Positions 25,698 to 34,922 of a DNA stretch of 64,000 bases are shown in pieces. The notes under the pieces are model-generated. The model ran no database searches, was not told the origin of the DNA, and saw only the letters and a program-made list of their open reading frames with translations. Every line of letters starts with the position of its first letter. The stretch's first letter is position 1. The translations under genes and the position numbers were made by a program. Source of the DNA: JAWVFM01 sp963823245 (lineage in GTDB: Bacteria > Actinomycetota > Thermoleophilia > Solirubrobacterales > 70-9); assembly GCA_963823245.1 (NCBI GenBank), contig CAWGKQ010000008.1, positions 850,138 through 914,137 of the forward strand, read 5' to 3'.

Positions 25698-27114
25698 TCA
25701 CTCCGTCTTTCGGAACGCCGCCGGGATCGTCATCAGCGCGATCTTGAAGTCGAGCCAGAACGACCAGTTCTGGATGTACCAGTTGTCGAGCTCGGCGCGG
25801 TCGCCGAGCGAAGTGAGGGGGGCCTACGAGCCCATTGACCTGCGCCCAGCCGGTGATGCCCGAGGGGACCCGGTGGCGCTCGCCGTAGCGGTTGACGTTC
25901 TCGACGTAGTCGTGAGCGAGCTCGGGGCGCTCCGGGCGCCCGATCAGGCTCATCTCCCCGCGCAGGACGTTGACGAGCTGCGGCAGCTCGTCGACGTGCC
26001 AGCGCCGGATGAACCGGCCCACTCCCGTTCGGCGATCGACGCCCTCGACTCCGCCGGGCGCGGCGTCCTCGCCGTGGCTCCCCGGGGCATCGCCATCCGC
26101 CGCGTGCCTCATCGACCGGAACTTCAGGAGGTCGAACACCCTGCCCGTCGCGCCCGACCCGCCGCTGGCGGAACAGGATCGGGCTGCCGAGCGACGCGTA
26201 CACGGCAATCGCGATCGCCGCGTAAAGCGGCGAGAGGAGCAGGAGCATGACCGCGGCGGCGACCCTGTCGATCCCGTGCTTCAGCGCGAACTCCCAGCCC
26301 TGGGGGTCGACCCGCCGGAGCTCGAAGACGGAGATTGCCGCCCACATGCTCGAGCACCATCCGGTTGGTCGCGTCGTCGAAGAGGCGCGGCACTATCGCG
26401 ATCCCGAGCCCGCGCTGGCGGCAGCGCCGGATGAGGCCGCGCAGGGTCACGTCGGGCTCGATCTGGAAGGCGAAGATCGCGTGCTCGGCGCCGGTGGCGT
26501 CGACGATCGCATCGAAGTCCTCGGGAGCCCCCAGCACGGGCGCCCGGCGCTCGCGGAGCTCGAGGGTCGGCACCGGGTCGGCGTCGACGAACCCGACCGG
26601 AACGAGGCCGATCTGCCTCAGGTCGCCGAGCCGCTGCTCGAGTCGGGCGCCGACCTTTCCGGCCCCGACGATGATCGTCCTGCGCCCCGAGCGGCCGGTC
26701 CGCCGTGCGGATATGCGCGCGGTCGAAAAGAGCATTCGCCAGACGATCAGCATCCCGGCCGCCAGGGCGAGCTGGATCGCGATCAGGTCAGCGTCGGTCG
26801 CGGCCGGCTTGGTGAGCTGGACGACGCCCGCGATCGCAATCGCCGCCACTGCCGTCGCGCCGATGATCGACCCGATGCGGTCGAGGCGCGCGATCTGGGC
26901 GGCGGGGTCGTAGAGCCGCCTGCTCGCCATCAGCACGACCGCCAGCGGACTGGCCAGCAGCACCAGGACCGACGGCGGCTCGGGGTTGATCGCGTCGGCG
27001 ATGAGGAGCGCGGCGAGGAGGAGCAGCGCGTCGACGGTGAGCGTGACGTAGGCGTAGCCCGCCCCCTCGAAGAGCCAGTGAAGGGTCGGGGAGATCTCCT
27101 CGCCCCGGGGTCAT
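25698..27114 (-). CDS. Polyprenyl-phosphate sugar-1-phosphate transferase (WcaJ/PssY type, indels)
   Basis: An initiating glycosyltransferase that loads a sugar-1-phosphate on undecaprenyl phosphate for exopolysaccharide or cell-wall glycan synthesis. The order is: N-terminal membrane helices, a Rossmann-like CoA-binding domain (RRTIIVGAGKVGARLEQRL), a long hydrophobic helix before the catalytic domain (AAAVMLLLLSPLYAAIAIAV), then GSPILFRQRRVGRDGQ, FDLLKFRSM, ELPQLVNVLRGEMSLIGRPE, SGITGWAQVNG and DNWYIQNWSFWLDFKI. The start ATG at 27114 follows GGAGGGGAG. Breaks lie near 27100, 26350, 26150 and 25830. End AFRKTE at 25698. Confidence 0.88.
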
Positions 27115-27235
27115 CTCCCCTCCGCCGCCGCTGACCCGCCGGCTTGGGGCGCCGGCAGCTCCGTAACCGGCTCGTTGGTTCCTTGACTCACCTGTCCTCC
27201 GCGCTCGTTCGAGTGACGATAGCCTCGGCGGCTCA

Positions 27236-28411
27236 ATGGCCGGCGAGCGCCCACTCGACATCGCGCTGTTCGGCGCCACCGGCTTCACCGGCGAGCTCAC
27301 GGCGCAGTACCTCGCCGCAAACGCGCCCCCCGAGACGAGGTGGGCGCTCGTCGGGCGCAACCGAGCGAAGCTGGAGGAGGTGCGCGGGCGACTCGCGCTG
27401 CGCTTCCCCAAGGCGGCGAGTCTCGATCTGCTCGAGGCCGACATCGGCGACGAGGGCACGATTCGCGAGGTCGCCGAGCAGGCTCGCGTGGTCATCACCA
27501 CCGTCGGCCCGTACCTGAAGTACGGAGAGCCGGTCGTCGCCGCGTGCGCCGAGGCCGGCACCGACTACGTCGACCTCACGGGCGAGCCGGAGTTCGTCGA
27601 CTCAATGTACGTCCGCCACCACTCAAGAGCGACGGACACCGGCGCCCGCATCGTCCACGCCTGCGGCTTCGACTCGATCCCGCACGACCTCGGCGCCTAC
27701 TTCGCGGTGAAGCAGCTCCCCGAGGGCGCGCCGATCCGGCTCGAGGGGTTCGTCCGCGCCGGCGGGACGTTCTCGGGCGGCACGCTGCACAGCGCCGTCA
27801 ACCAGTTCTCCCGCGTTCGCCAGTACGGGAAGGTGAGCGCGGAGCGGAAGCGCATCGAGTCCCGGCCGGCCGGCCGCGAGGTCCATGGCATACGCGGACA
27901 TCCCAAGCACGCGCCAGAGGCCGGGGGCTGGGCGCTGCCGATGCCGACGATCGACCCCCAGATCGTCTGCCGCTCCGCGCGCGCGCTCGAACGCTACGGC
28001 CCGAACTTCTCCTACGGCCACTACTTCGTCGTGAAGCGCCTGCCAGCCGCCATCGGACTGCCGGTCGGCGTCGCGGGGCTCTTCGCGATGTCGCAGCTGC
28101 CGCCCACGCGCAACTGGCTTCTCGGCCGCCGCGCCGCCGGCGAGGGACCGACCCCCGAGCAGCGGGAGAAGGGCTGGTTCAAGGTTCGCTTCGTCGGTGA
28201 GGGCGGCGGCGAGCGGACGACGACGGAGGTGGCAGGCGGTGACCCGGGCTATGGCGAGACCGCCAAGATGCTCGCCGAGTCAGCCCTCTGCCTGGCCCAC
28301 GACGAGCTGCCCTCGAGCGCCGGCCAGGTGACGACGGCGCAGGCGATGGGCGACGCGCTGACCGAGCGCCTCCAGGCAGCGGGCATCACCTTCTCGGTGC
28401 TCGACGGCTAG
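27236..28411 (+). CDS. Saccharopine dehydrogenase-like / trans-acting enoyl reductase
   Basis: A 391-residue NAD(P)-dependent oxidoreductase-like protein. The N-terminal Rossmann motif is IALFGATGFTGELTAQYLAA (GxTGxxG), followed by RWALVGRNRAKLEEV and ADIGDEGTIREVAEQARVVI. The active-site region reads GTDYVDLTGEPEFVDSM and ARIVHACGFDSIPHDLGAYF. This pattern matches the mycobacterial trans-acting enoyl reductase family, where the reductase acts on polyketide lipid intermediates (for example in phthiocerol and phenolic glycolipid synthesis). No lipid synthase gene is adjacent, so the lipid substrate is unknown. Intact; the stop overlaps that of the convergent gene. Confidence 0.8.
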   Translation: MAGERPLDIALFGATGFTGELTAQYLAANAPPETRWALVGRNRAKLEEVRGRLALRFPKAASLDLLEADIGDEGTIREVAEQARVVITTVGPYLKYGEPVVAACAEAGTDYVDLTGEPEFVDSMYVRHHSRATDTGARIVHACGFDSIPHDLGAYFAVKQLPEGAPIRLEGFVRAGGTFSGGTLHSAVNQFSRVRQYGKVSAERKRIESRPAGREVHGIRGHPKHAPEAGGWALPMPTIDPQIVCRSARALERYGPNFSYGHYFVVKRLPAAIGLPVGVAGLFAMSQLPPTRNWLLGRRAAGEGPTPEQREKGWFKVRFVGEGGGERTTTEVAGGDPGYGETAKMLAESALCLAHDELPSSAGQVTTAQAMGDALTERLQAAGITFSVLDG

Positions 28412-29361
28412 CGCGGGCCGATCCGGGTCAGCCACACCCTCGAGAGCGCAGGTGCCGGCGCCGCCGAGTCGATGCCCCGCACCGATCGCTCGAGGCCGAC
28501 CGATCGCACACCCGGTCCCGGGATCCCGGTCAGGAGCGGATCCTCCCGAAGCCTCGCGGCGACACCCGCCGGCAGGCTCCAAGCCGCCTCGGCCTCCCCG
28601 CGACGCAGAAGGCGCACGCGCTCCGACGCATCGGGAGCGACGCGCAGCTCGATCTGGTCGAGCGCGGGCCCCAAGCCGTGGCGCGTGCCCCACCACCCGG
28701 TGTTTCGCGCGAGCACGATTCCGGTGCCCCCTCCCCCGCGCAGCTCGAAGGCCCCGGTGCCTGCGCGGGCGCCGGTTCGGACCGTCGCCGCCACGCCGGA
28801 ACCAGGCTCGAGCGCGCCGGGCGAGACGATCCCGAGCCGAGGTGAGGCGAGGCGGCGAGGAAGGTCGGGAAGCGGGCGGTCGAGGATGAGGCGCACGAGG
28901 TCGGGGCGCGGGGCGTCAGCAGCCGTGAGGCCGGGCAGGAGGACGCGCCCGGCCGAGGTGGTCAGCCATCGCTCCGCATTCGCGACCACGGCCGCCGCGT
29001 CGAGCGGCCTGCCGTCCTGGAACCGTACGTCCGGGCGCAGCCTGACCCGCCACAGGCGCCGCCCCTCCGCCGGACGCGCCGAGAGCGCAAGCCCCGGGAC
29101 CCTGCGGACGTCGTCGTAGGGGCCCGAGAGGCTGCTGGTCAAGGGCTCGTAGATCTGGCCCGCGACGAGCCTGTCGACGGGGGTGGCGGCGAGCAGCGGG
29201 TCGATCCGCCGCGGGCGCGACGGGACGGCGATGGTCATCGCGCCCTGCGGTTGCGGTGGACCTGACGCCGCGAGCGAGCCGCCGCCGGACGATCCGCAGC
29301 CAATCGTGGCCGGAGCGAGGGCGGCGAGCGAGAGCCCTATCGCCGCCGCTCGAAGGCTCAG
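28408..29361 (-). CDS. Short family-5 extracellular solute-binding lipoprotein
   Basis: The protein resembles the first lobe of dipeptide/nickel-binding proteins: TPVDRLVAGQIYEPLTSSLS, LWRVRLRPDVRFQDGRPLDA, LARNTGWWGTRHGLGPALDQ. It is only about 317 residues, versus about 500 for the family, and the C-terminal lobe is missing. In-frame translation upstream of the ATG at 29238 gives a lipoprotein signal with ALAPATIGC as lipobox. The only start available there is CTG at 29361, overlapping the secG stop. No ABC permease genes adjoin. Its ligand is unknown, and whether it is truncated or a compact variant cannot be decided. Confidence 0.65.
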   Translation of the reverse strand: MSLRAAAIGLSLAALAPATIGCGSSGGGSLAASGPPQPQGAMTIAVPSRPRRIDPLLAATPVDRLVAGQIYEPLTSSLSGPYDDVRRVPGLALSARPAEGRRLWRVRLRPDVRFQDGRPLDAAAVVANAERWLTTSAGRVLLPGLTAADAPRPDLVRLILDRPLPDLPRRLASPRLGIVSPGALEPGSGVAATVRTGARAGTGAFELRGGGGTGIVLARNTGWWGTRHGLGPALDQIELRVAPDASERVRLLRRGEAEAAWSLPAGVAARLREDPLLTGIPGPGVRSVGLERSVRGIDSAAPAPALSRVWLTRIGPR

Positions 29362-29582
29362 ATCTTGAGGAGAACGATCGTGTTGAGGGCGAACAGGATC
29401 GCGAAGAAGATCGTCCAGCGATCGAGGTTGCGTTCGACGAGCGAGCCGCCACCGAACGAGCTGCCGCTCTGGCCGATCCCGAAGGCGCCGGAAAGCCCCG
29501 CGTCCTTGCCTGAGTGCAGGAGCACGAGGAAGATCAGCACGACCGAGATGATCACCTGCACGACTTCGAGCACCGCTGTCAT
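29358..29582 (-). CDS. secG: SecG, protein export translocase subunit
   Basis: A 74-residue protein with two transmembrane helices (VVQVIISVVLIFLVLLHSG and WTIFFAILFALNTIVLLKI) joined by a glycine-serine rich loop AFGIGQSGSSFGGGSLVERN. LHSGKDAGLSGAFG is the SecG signature. SecG assists SecYE in protein export. It is cotranscribed with the solute-binding protein downstream. Confidence 0.92.
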   Translation of the reverse strand: MTAVLEVVQVIISVVLIFLVLLHSGKDAGLSGAFGIGQSGSSFGGGSLVERNLDRWTIFFAILFALNTIVLLKI

Positions 29583-29614
29583 CGCCGGGCAGTGTAGCCG
29601 CCAGCCGGGGCCGT

Positions 29615-29923
29615 CTAGGCGCCCCGGGAGCGCCTGAGCTCGGCCTCGGCGACGTCGAGCTCCTTGAGGATCGCGATCGCCTCGCGCCGCAGCTCGGCGT
29701 CCACCGACTCGAAGTCCGCGGCGTCGAGCTTGCCAGCCGATCGATCGAGGCTCGCGTCGCGGATCTCGCGGTACTTCGCCTCCTTGCGCGCCTCGAGCTC
29801 GGCCACGCGAGCGCTGAGCCGCTCCTCGCTCGCCGTCTGCGGCTCGCGCTCGCCGCGCCGCAGCGGAGCGGTGACGAAGACGACGAGCGCCAGCAGGATC
29901 AGCGCGAGCAGGACGTATTCCAC
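29615..29923 (-). CDS. CcmI-like membrane-anchored coiled-coil protein
   Basis: A 102-residue protein: one N-terminal helix (VEYVLLALILLALVVFVTAP) then a charged helical domain, ARVAELEARKEAKYREIRDA and EAIAILKELDVAEAELRRSR. This resembles the N-terminal part of CcmI/CycH-type proteins that work in cytochrome c assembly. ccmF and ccmE are about 0.8 kb upstream on the same strand, which supports the idea. The start is GTG at 29923, because upstream translation would enter the divergent gene. Sure of the anchor and coil, less sure of function. Confidence 0.6.
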   Translation of the reverse strand: MEYVLLALILLALVVFVTAPLRRGEREPQTASEERLSARVAELEARKEAKYREIRDASLDRSAGKLDAADFESVDAELRREAIAILKELDVAEAELRRSRGA

Positions 29924-29948
29924 CGGCGGAAGGCTAGGGTTCGGCCGC

Positions 29949-30621
29949 GTGGGCAGCGAGGGCAGCCAGGGCAAGCGACCGCCGCGAGTCGTCCACCTCG
30001 AGGAGTTCGACGCCCTGCCGGGCCTCGACACGCTGACCTGGCGGCCTGTGAGGGCGACGCTCGGGCCTCCGCGCCTTCGGCACGAACGCGTACACCGCCG
30101 ATGAGCCGGGGCTGGACGTCGTCGAGCCGCACACGGAGAACCCCGAGCTCGCGCACGAGGAGCTCTATTTCGTCCACGCGGGAAGGGCGACGTTCACCAT
30201 CGACGGCGAGGAGTTCGACGCACCCGCCGGCACCTACGTGTTCGTCCCCGACCCCGCGTCGCACCGCCACGCGGTGGCGGCCGAGGCCGGCACGACCGTG
30301 CTCAGCTTCGGCGGTCCCGCGACGTTCGAGCCCTCCGCGTGGGAGTGGACGTTCCGCGCCTCGGCGCAGCGCCAGGCCGGCGATCGCGACGCCGCGCGCG
30401 CCACGCTCGACGAGGCGCTCGAGGCCCACCCCGAGAGCGCGGCCGTTCGCTACGAGCTCGCCTGCCTGGCGGCGACCGGCGGCGACTTGGAGACCGCGCT
30501 CGAACGGCTGCGCGAGGCGATCGAGCGCGACCCCGAGGTCGCGGAATATGCGCGGGGCGACGCAGACCTGGCGGCGCTCCGCTCAGATGACCGCTTCGAA
30601 GCGCTCACCGCCGCGGATTAG
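29949..30621 (+). CDS. Cupin-domain protein with C-terminal TPR-like domain (one frameshift)
   Basis: The N-terminal half is a cupin barrel: ELAHEELYFVHAGRATFTID has the usual conserved His/Glu turn and GTYVFVPDPASHRHAVAAEA the second histidine motif. The C-terminal half (RQAGDRDAARATLDEALEAH, LACLAATGGDLETALERLRE, ARGDADLAALRSDDRFEAL) is a TPR-like end-of-group domain. One extra base near 30060 shifts the frame after PVRATLG. The GTG at 29949 opposes the CcmI-like gene with 25 bases between. Metal binding is likely; the substrate is unknown. Confidence 0.7.
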
Positions 30622-30697
30622 CGGCGAGGGCAACGGATCGGCGAGGCTGTCCTGCCTTTCACCGGCAGGAGCAGCAATAGTCAGGACGGCCCGCGGC

Positions 30698-32897
30698 CTA
30701 AGCGCCGCCGAGCTCTCGCGCCAACCGCGCCGCGTGGACGTCGGCGACCCGGCGCCGACGCGCCTCGGGCGCCGGCCAAACGGCGACGAGCGCACCGGTC
30801 ACCGCGATCGCGCCGCCGATCCAGATCCAGATCACCAGCGGGTTGACGTTGACGCGGAAGTCGGCGGGCGGCGTGTCCTTGAGGTACCGGGCGGCGAGCG
30901 AGCGGATCGCGAGGCCCTGGAGGTAGCTGATCGCGGCCTGGGCCTTGGCGCTCCCGCGCGGCGACGATCGGGCCAGCCGCTCGAGTCGCTTGTCGGCGCC
31001 GTTGATGAACGGGTTGAACGAGCCGAGCTCCGGCTGCATCGCGGTCCAGACGTCGCCCGAGGGCTCCGTCTTCCGTCCCACCTCGCTGGTCGCCTCGCCC
31101 GCGAAGAAGCTCCGCACAGGGCCCGTCCCGGGCGGCACCGTCGACGACGCGTAGTAGTTGCGCGACGGGGTGAGGGTCGTGTAGTGGTGGCCGTCCTTCG
31201 ACACGTCGAGGACCGCGCCGAACGTCAGGCGCTCCTCCGCCGGGCTGACCTCGGACGTGGGGTTCACGTAGCGCACGCGGTAGTCGCCGACCTGCGCCGA
31301 TTGGCCCGGCCGCAGCCGCAGGTCGCGGCTGGTCTGGAAGCTCGAGGATGCGGCGACCGCAATCAATGCGACCGCCAAGCCCGCGTGCACCGTGTAGCCG
31401 CCGTAGCGGCGGCGGTTGCGCGAGACCACCGTGGCCAGGGCACCCAGTCGCGACCCGCCCGATAGGGCCCGCTGGGCGCCGGCGCCGCGGACGACCTCCC
31501 GCCCGAGCGCCGCCAGCGCGAAGGCGCCGAGGCAGAACATGGCGAGCGCGAGCGGCTTCGACGCGGCGTCGGTGAAGGCCGCGAGCAGAAGGCCGACCAC
31601 CAGGGCGACCACAGCGGGCATGGCCAGCACGCGCGCCGATCGCCCCGAGGCTCATCCGCCGCCATGCGAACAGCGGCCCGATGCCGGTGAAGAGGACGAG
31701 GAGGATCGCCAGCGGCGTCGTGTAGCGGTTGAACCACGGTGCGGCGAGCGAGGCCTTCTGCCCGGTGAAGAGCTCCGAGATGAGCGGGAAGAACGTGCCC
31801 CAGAAGATCACGGCGCAGAGCGCGATCAGCAGGAAGTTGTTGACGAGGAAGATCGCCTCGCGCGACGCCAGCGACTCGAGGCGCTTCTCGGAGCGCAGGT
31901 CGTCGAGGCGCGAGATGATCAGCGCCGCCGAGCCGATCACCACCACGGCGATCAGCACGAGCAGCGGCGTCCCCACCGTTGACGCGCCGAAGGCGTGGAT
32001 CGAATCGAGAATGCCCGAGCGGACCAGGAAGGTCCCGAGCAGGGCGAGGGCGAACGTCCCGCAGACAAGCGAGACGTTCCAGACCTTCAGCATCCCCCGC
32101 TTCTCCTGCACCATGATCGAGTGCAGGAACGCCGTGCCGGCGAGCCATGGCATCAGCGAGGCGTTCTCAACCGGGTCCCATCCCCAGTAGCCGCCCCAGC
32201 CGAGCTCCGAGTACGACCACCGCGAGCCGAGCAGGACCCCGACGGTGAGGCAGATCCAGGCGATCAGGGCGAAGCGCCGGGTGGAGCGGATCCAGCTCGC
32301 GTCGAGCTTGCGGGTGATGAGCGCCCCGATCGCGAAGGCGAACGGGATCGAGAACATCACGTAGCCCGTGTAGAGCATCGGCGGATGCACGGCCATCGCC
32401 GGGTGTCGCAGGAGCGGCTCGAGGCCGACGCCGGCGACGGCCGGCGGGTCGAGGCGGTCGAACGGGTTCGCTCCGAAGAGCATGAGCCCGGTGAAGAACG
32501 ACGCGAGACCCATGAGCACGGCCGTCGCCCACGGGACGATCTCGCGGTGGCGGCGGTGGGTGGCGAACAGCACCGCCGAGGAGGCGATCGACAGGACCCA
32601 CGCCCAGAGCAGAAGCGAGCCCTCCTGGCTCGACCACATCGCGGTGAAGCGGTAGAAGAGGGGCGTGGTCGCCGAGGAGTGGTCGGCCACGACGGCGAGC
32701 GACAGATCGGTGCGGGCGAAGGCGGCCTCGATGATGACCACGCAGAGGGTCAGGAGCGCGCACAGCCCGTAGACCGACCGCCGCGAGGAGTCGACGACGC
32801 GGCGATCGCCGCCCACGGCCCCCACGACGGCCGCCCCCATCGCGAAAAGGGCGACGACGAAGGCGACGATGAGCGCCGCAGCGCCTAGCCCGACCAC
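30698..32897 (-). CDS. ccmF: CcmF, cytochrome c haem lyase subunit (one frameshift)
   Basis: The membrane protein that attaches haem to apocytochrome c. The sequence has 12 or more membrane segments, the WWD-like haem-handling motif SELGWGGYWGWDPVENASLM, PAMAVHPPMLYTGYVMF, and SIMVQEKRGMLKVWNVSLVC. One indel near 31640 divides the N-terminal 420 residues from the C-terminal 310, which include YGGYTVHAGLAVALIAVAAS and the periplasmic DLRLRPGQSAQVGDYRVRYV. The GTG start directly follows the ccmE stop. Only ccmE and ccmF (and possibly CcmI) are here; ccmABCD are not in the window. Confidence 0.92.
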
Positions 32898-33341
32898 CTA
32901 GCTGCTGCCGTTCGTGATGACGACGTGCTCCGGGTCCTGCTGCGCCTGCGTCGTGAACTTCGACGGGCACTTCGTGATCAGGCTGTCCCGCTGGCCCTCG
33001 AGGATGCCGCTGGACGCGAGCGTCCCGGTGACGATGATCTCGCGGCCGCTGCGGAACGGATCGGGCACCTCGCCCGAGTAGCGGACGGGGATCGACGCTC
33101 GGCGCTCGCCCGCGCGGTCCTCCACGCGGAAGTCGAGGCGCGAGCCGCGATGGCGGATCGAGCCCGGGACGACGACGCCCGTGAGGTCGTACGAGTCGCC
33201 GGGCTGCGCGGTCAGGAGCTGCGAGGGCTCCTTGGCCTCGGTGGAGGCGCTGAACGACGTATAGACGAGGCCGGCGGCGAGCAGCACGGCTGCGCTGAGC
33301 GCCACCACCAAACGGATCTTCCGCTTGCGGTCGGGGTCCAT
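32898..33341 (-). CDS. ccmE: CcmE, haem chaperone, cysteine type
   Basis: CcmE carries haem on the outer membrane face to CcmF. The 147 residues start MDPDRKRKIRLVVALSAAVL (membrane anchor) and include YDLTGVVVPGSIRHRGSRLD and LDFRVEDRAG of the OB-fold. The classical covalent haem His in a HxxxY motif is absent; the corresponding region reads LITKCPSKFTTQ. Archaeal and some Gram-positive CcmE proteins use Cys in CxxxY; here the Tyr is Phe. The haem ligand should be this cysteine. The ATG at 33341 is taken because the longer frame upstream is not conserved-looking. Confidence 0.88.
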   Translation of the reverse strand: MDPDRKRKIRLVVALSAAVLLAAGLVYTSFSASTEAKEPSQLLTAQPGDSYDLTGVVVPGSIRHRGSRLDFRVEDRAGERRASIPVRYSGEVPDPFRSGREIIVTGTLASSGILEGQRDSLITKCPSKFTTQAQQDPEHVVITNGSS

Positions 33342-33443
33342 AGGAGGGGATGCGATTATCGCAGGGTGCACTCGCCGCCTGGGCGCGGCGCCGCTAGAGT
33401 CCCGCGAGTCAGGGAACCTCAAACCTTCGGGAGACACGAACCT

Positions 33444-33839
33444 ATGCCTCAACGCCTGATCGCGACTGCCCTTGCCGCCGCATTGACGCTTGTCGTTGCC
33501 CTCGGCGCCACGACGGCCTCGGCCACGCAGGCCCACCACAAGGGCGGTGGGAAGAGCTGCCACCTGAGCGCCAGCCAGGCCCGCCACCTCGGCACTTCCT
33601 ACGTGACCTCCCTTCATGTCAAGCACACGGGATGCAGCTCCGGCAAGAAGGTGACGAAGGCGTTCCACAAGTGCCGGCACAAGAGCGGCGGCCCGGCTGG
33701 GCACTGCAACCATGCGGTGCGCCACTATCACTGCTCGGAGAAGCGCTACGACAAGCTGCCGCACGTCCAGTACGACGGCACCGTCACCTGCAAGCACGGC
33801 GCCAAGCTTGTCAAGAGCACCTATACGCAGAACATCTGA
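33444..33839 (+). CDS. Small secreted His/Cys-rich protein
   Basis: A 131-residue exported protein: signal peptide (RLIATALAAALTLVVALGAT, then ASATQ), followed by a mature chain with about 17 His and seven Cys, for example SCHLSASQARHLGTSYVTSL, HKCRHKSGGPAGHCNHAVRH and YHCSEKRYDKLPHVQYDG. It could bind metal or be disulfide-stabilised. I know no named family. Start ATG at 33444 with GGGAG about 14 bases upstream. It faces away from ccmE and ends convergent with the SGNH gene. Confidence 0.65.
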   Translation: MPQRLIATALAAALTLVVALGATTASATQAHHKGGGKSCHLSASQARHLGTSYVTSLHVKHTGCSSGKKVTKAFHKCRHKSGGPAGHCNHAVRHYHCSEKRYDKLPHVQYDGTVTCKHGAKLVKSTYTQNI

Positions 33840-33866
33840 GCGGTCGCCCGGCGATCGCCCGGCGGC

Positions 33867-34910
33867 TCACCAGTTGTAGTCCCGGCCGAGCGCCTTCTCG
33901 ACCGCGTCGGCCGCCACCGACGACCCGGCCTCGTTGAGGTGGATGCCGTCGGATTCGCGGACGATCGTGGGCGTGCCGTTGATGGGCATCGAGTCGCGGT
34001 AGCGGTCGCCCGGGGTGAAGATCGGCACGGTGTCGAGCACCTGCGTCAGGCTCGCGAAGGGCTGGGCCGCGACCTTGATCGCAGCGTTCACGGCGCGCTC
34101 GATCGGCTGGCGCGCCGAATCGCGCGGCGTCGGCACGGTCAGCCAGTAGACCCGGGCCCGCCCGCCCTGGAGGTAGGTGTGGATCATCTGGCGTACGCGT
34201 TCGGCGTAGACCGCCGCCCACCCGGGCCCGCAGCAGCTCACCGGCTTGCCCCCCGGGCCCGGCATCGAATAACCCTCGTTCGCGCCGATGAAGACCACCA
34301 CTGCGTCCGGGTGGTCGGAGCGCGCCTGCGTCGTGGCGAGCCTGCCCCAGTCCACGAAGGCGGACTTGGAGATGCCGGTGGCGAGATGCGGGTCGCGGAT
34401 CACGTTCACCCCCGCGCCGGTGAGGCGCTGCGCGAGCTGGATGTCGAGCGGCGTCGAGAGCGAGTCCCCGGTGACGAGCAGCGTGTGCAACTGCCGCGGC
34501 GGAACCTTCTGGCCCAACGCGGCCGGGTCGAAGTAGTCCGGGGTCACGGGCGGGATGCCCCCGCTCGCGCCCCCGGCGGCGGAGCCGGCGCCCGGCCGGT
34601 TCGCCGCGAACCCATGGCTTGCGCCGGCGAGGCTCTCGTCGGGCGAGAGCCAGGAGGTGGCGGAGGATGCGAGGTCCGCGAGCGGCAGTCGATCGGCGAG
34701 CCAGCCCGCGGGCTTCCCGACCGCCAGCACGAGATCCCGGGCGATCCCAGGGCTCATCTCCTCGCCCTGCTTCCGGACCGCCTGGCCGGCGAAGAGGACG
34801 AGGAGCAGCGTCACCAGGGCCACCGACCAGACCGCCTGCCTGGCCGTGAAGCGGCGCAGTCCCCAACGGTCGAAGCGGCTCATCTCGCTGTCGTCTCGGA
34901 CCTCTGGCAT
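33867..34910 (-). CDS. DUF459-like SGNH hydrolase, partner of the MBOAT acyltransferase
   Basis: A 347-residue protein with one N-terminal membrane anchor (RQAVWSVALVTLLLVLFAGQ), a Gly/Ala-rich linker and an SGNH domain. Block I is LLVTGDSLSTPLDIQLAQRL (Ser of GDS), block III is VVVFIGANEGYSMPG (Asn), and block V is ESDGIHLNEAGSSVAADAVE (Asp and His). The catalytic set is complete. The position 12 bases after the MBOAT stop suggests that it takes the acyl group from the MBOAT protein and places it on an extracytoplasmic glycan, as AlgX/AlgJ do in alginate. An internal ATG at 34883 (MSRFDRW) is an alternative start. Confidence 0.8.
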   Translation of the reverse strand: MPEVRDDSEMSRFDRWGLRRFTARQAVWSVALVTLLLVLFAGQAVRKQGEEMSPGIARDLVLAVGKPAGWLADRLPLADLASSATSWLSPDESLAGASHGFAANRPGAGSAAGGASGGIPPVTPDYFDPAALGQKVPPRQLHTLLVTGDSLSTPLDIQLAQRLTGAGVNVIRDPHLATGISKSAFVDWGRLATTQARSDHPDAVVVFIGANEGYSMPGPGGKPVSCCGPGWAAVYAERVRQMIHTYLQGGRARVYWLTVPTPRDSARQPIERAVNAAIKVAAQPFASLTQVLDTVPIFTPGDRYRDSMPINGTPTIVRESDGIHLNEAGSSVAADAVEKALGRDYNW

Positions 34911-34922
34911 CAGGCGGGAAAT

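Noticed and set aside
30101..31465. A 454-codon plus-strand frame over the cupin-TPR and ccmF genes
   Set aside because: It reads through two genes in wrong frames, with low-complexity Arg/Pro composition and no known domain.
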